Positions 62,309 through 64,000 of a DNA stretch of 64,000 bases are shown here, one piece after another (position 1 is the stretch's first letter; each line of letters opens with the position of its first letter). The notes below the pieces were generated by a model. That model had not been told where the DNA came from. It saw only the letters and a program-made list of their open reading frames with translations, and ran no database searches. The DNA is from Saccharomonospora piscinae (GTDB lineage: Bacteria > Actinomycetota > Actinomycetes > Mycobacteriales > Pseudonocardiaceae): contig NZ_VCEK01000004.1 in NCBI RefSeq assembly GCF_005862235.1, positions 248,001 to 312,000 of the forward strand, given 5' to 3'. A program made the translations under genes and the position numbers.

Positions 62309-64000
62309 TCACGATACATCCGATCTTTCGTCCGGGGGAGGTTCGGTCCGCTCCCGGCCGTCCTGCCGGAGCGCGGCACGAGCGCGGATGACGGCCTGGC
62401 GCGCTCGCGCCGTCCATGCGGGGTAGATCTCCCCGGACAGAGAGGTGGCGCACGCGACGAAGTGCCGTAGCGCCCTCGCAGGCTCGCCGTCGTGCAAGTA
62501 CACCTCACCGAGGGCGTAGGCGGTCAGAGCCTCGCCGTAGCTGTCACCTGCCTGGCGGAACATCGCCAGGCAGGTGTCGAGCAGCCGAAGCCCCGCCTCG
62601 CGGTCGCCGGTGGCGGTCCTGGCCTCGCCAAGCCTGCGCAGGGTGATGCGCTCGCCCTTGCGCCAGCCGAGTTCGCGGCTCAGCCGCAGGCTTTCCTCGT
62701 AGTGCGCGAGCGAGTCGGCCGCACGACCGGACTCGAAGGTCGCGATACCGAGGACGCGCAGGAACGCGGCCCGGTGAGTCCCGCAGACCGCCTCGTTCAG
62801 TGCGAGTGCCCGGCCGCACACGGCCACGGCCTCGTGGCGACGGCCCCGGTGCAGCAGACTTCCGGCCCGCACCAGCCAGACACGCAGCAGGCCGTGCACG
62901 TCGCCGAGCGCGGTGAACACCGCCTCCGCCCGCACGGCGTGGCGGTCGGCGTCCTCCAGCGTCCCGGCCATGACCGCGCACGCAGCGAGACCGGTGAGCG
63001 CGTAGGCCGCGGTGTGGTCGTCGGCAGCGCGGTCGCCGCGGTGCCGCAGCCGGTGGAACTCCTGGCTCGCCTCCCTCACCCGGCCCCGGTCCACCTCGAC
63101 ATCGGCGCGGACGAGCCGCAGGCGCGTCTCGATCTCGCGCGCACCGGTGGCCCTCGCGTGCGAGGCCACGGTGTCCAGGACCCGCACGGCGTCGTCGTGA
63201 CAGGCCGCGTTGATCAGGTAGGGCGTCAGATCGCATGCGAGCGAGGCCGCCGCGGTCAACTCGTCCGCCGTGTCGATCAGGGAGAGCAGCGTGGCCCGTT
63301 CCGCGTCGAGCCAGGCCCGCGCCTCGGGACTCGGTTCCACCCGGTCGGGGCTGCCCGGAGGCGGCGGCGCGAAACACAGCGGGAACTGACGGGACGCGGT
63401 GACCACGTGTGTGCGTGCCTGGGCTACCAGCCGGCGCACGGCCTCGGCCTCGCCTGCCCGGTCCCGCCCGGCCGCGCGCTCCTGGGCGAAGGAACGGAGC
63501 AGGCCGTGCGTGCGGTAGCGCAGCCGGCCCGCGGCGTCGCGTTCGTGAGCGGTCAGAAAGCCCGCGCCGGTCAGCGTTTCCAGCACCCGCTCGGTGCGGG
63601 CCGAGGCCGGGGGTTCGCCGAGCAGGGCCGCGAAGGCCCACGGGGCGAGCGAGTCCGCGCCCGTCCGGCCGGCCAGCCGGAAGATCAGCCGGGCGTCGCC
63701 GGGCAGGGTGGCGTAGGCGGCCTCGAACGTGGCCCGGACGTCGAGCGAGCCCGCGCGCAGTTCGTCGAGGCGCGACCGGGCGTCGCGCAACCGCTCGGCC
63801 AGCGCGGACACGGGCCACGCGGGCCGTGCCGTGAGCCGGGCCGCGGCCACCCGGATCGCGAGCGGGAGGTGACCGCAGGCCGCCAGCAGAGCTTCGGTGG
63901 CCTCGGGGTCCTCCGCCACCCGGTCCCGGCCGATCAGCCGCGCCAGCAGCGCGGTGGCCTCGGCCGCTCCGGGCGCGGCCACGGTGATCGGCGTGGTCCC
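62309..64000 (-). CDS. AfsR/SARP-like NB-ARC and TPR regulator (C-terminal part)
   Basis: Open to the right edge, so the start and any N-terminal DNA-binding (SARP) domain are outside; 563 residues are visible. The first 120 or so are the end of an NB-ARC ATPase ('LLAACGHLPLAIRVAAARL' matches the GLPLA motif). A winged helix follows ('AGFLTAHERDAAGRLRYRTH', 'LLRSFAQERA'). From about residue 210 on come TPR-like helical pairs ('AFLRVLGIATFESGRAADSL', 'GEALTAYALGEVYLHDGEPA'). Probably an AfsR-type activator of secondary metabolism. Its target cannot be told from this window. Confidence 0.85.
   Translation of the reverse strand, partial: GTTPITVAAPGAAEATALLARLIGRDRVAEDPEATEALLAACGHLPLAIRVAAARLTARPAWPVSALAERLRDARSRLDELRAGSLDVRATFEAAYATLPGDARLIFRLAGRTGADSLAPWAFAALLGEPPASARTERVLETLTGAGFLTAHERDAAGRLRYRTHGLLRSFAQERAAGRDRAGEAEAVRRLVAQARTHVVTASRQFPLCFAPPPPGSPDRVEPSPEARAWLDAERATLLSLIDTADELTAAASLACDLTPYLINAACHDDAVRVLDTVASHARATGAREIETRLRLVRADVEVDRGRVREASQEFHRLRHRGDRAADDHTAAYALTGLAACAVMAGTLEDADRHAVRAEAVFTALGDVHGLLRVWLVRAGSLLHRGRRHEAVAVCGRALALNEAVCGTHRAAFLRVLGIATFESGRAADSLAHYEESLRLSRELGWRKGERITLRRLGEARTATGDREAGLRLLDTCLAMFRQAGDSYGEALTAYALGEVYLHDGEPARALRHFVACATSLSGEIYPAWTARARQAVIRARAALRQDGRERTEPPPDERSDVS
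62313..62325 (-). promoter_or_regulatory. second GntR-type operator
   Basis: Plus-strand GATACATCCGATC; on the minus strand ATCGGATG followed by TATCGT, the same order as at 57208-57226. It lies 29-41 bases before the mutarotase start, inside the last codons of the upstream regulator gene. Confidence 0.55.

Overview
The window is about 72% GC, densely packed, with many GTG starts and 4-bp ATGA/GTGA gene overlaps. Gene content (FolP2-type DHPS homologue, DUF574-type methyltransferase, DUF2975/HTH pair, DUF3618/DUF4235 envelope proteins, SigB/SigF-like promoters, AfsR-like regulator) points to a mycelial actinobacterium, most likely of the Pseudonocardiaceae (Saccharomonospora/Amycolatopsis-like). 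The family placement is inferred from gene content, not from a marker gene. No rRNA, tRNA, CRISPR array, prophage or transposase is visible. Both ends cut genes: a secreted multidomain carbohydrate-associated protein on the left (2-2080) and an AfsR-like regulator on the right (62309-64000).

Region 1 (2247-10934, + strand) is an eight-gene, tightly overlapping operon related to the ebo clusters of algae, cyanobacteria and some proteobacteria. It encodes a myo-inositol-phosphate-synthase-like cyclase, a UbiA prenyltransferase (EboC-like), an epimerase-like TIM barrel fused to an EboA domain, a TatD-like hydrolase (EboB), EboE, an alkaline-phosphatase-superfamily enzyme (EboF-like), a second epimerase-like TIM barrel and a Tat-exported third one. 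The MIPS-like enzyme appears to replace EboD (a 3-dehydroquinate-synthase relative); both are sugar-phosphate cyclases. This suggests a pathway to a prenylated cyclitol or a lipid-carried metabolite and is the best candidate for an undescribed system here.

Region 2 (11002-15134) holds a prenyltransferase-repeat protein, a double-MerR regulator divergent from an erythromycin-esterase-family gene, an STAS protein and a two-CBS-domain protein. Region 3 (15238-28115) is a surface-glycan locus. Nine minus-strand genes give a UDP-glucose to UDP-glucuronate to UDP-xylose route (UGD plus a UXS-like decarboxylase) and an ADP-heptose-type route (GmhA, HldE, and GmhB fused to a GT2), with two GT9 heptosyltransferase-like enzymes, a carbamoyltransferase and an SDR. 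Divergent from it are a pyruvyltransferase and two GT2 genes. A ClpC-type unfoldase, a DUF2975/HTH pair and two GT4 genes follow (28191-33953).

Region 4 (34049-43385) is rich in small envelope and stress genes, several behind GTTT/GTGT-N15/16-GGGTA boxes typical of actinobacterial SigB/SigF promoters. It includes a methylase/CDGSH/haem-oxygenase-like trio, an acidic membrane-anchored protein, a MocR regulator and a site-2 protease. Region 5 (43382-50373) has an epimerase, an SRPBCC protein, FolP2, a two-component system divergent from an ABC exporter, and a methyltransferase.

Region 6 (50437-62284) is a complete non-phosphorylative (oxidative) L-fucose-type catabolic locus: sugar ABC importer, aldose dehydrogenase, lactonase, L-fuconate dehydratase, 2-keto-3-deoxy dehydrogenase and diketo-acid hydrolase, plus a distal mutarotase and FadR-type GntR regulator. 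A matching operator motif sits at the divergent promoter and upstream of the mutarotase. Four copies of a long palindrome built on GCCGCGAAGGCCACC lie at gene 3' ends across the window and probably act as terminators. Intergenic gaps are all under 200 bases; those not listed as features showed nothing I could support.
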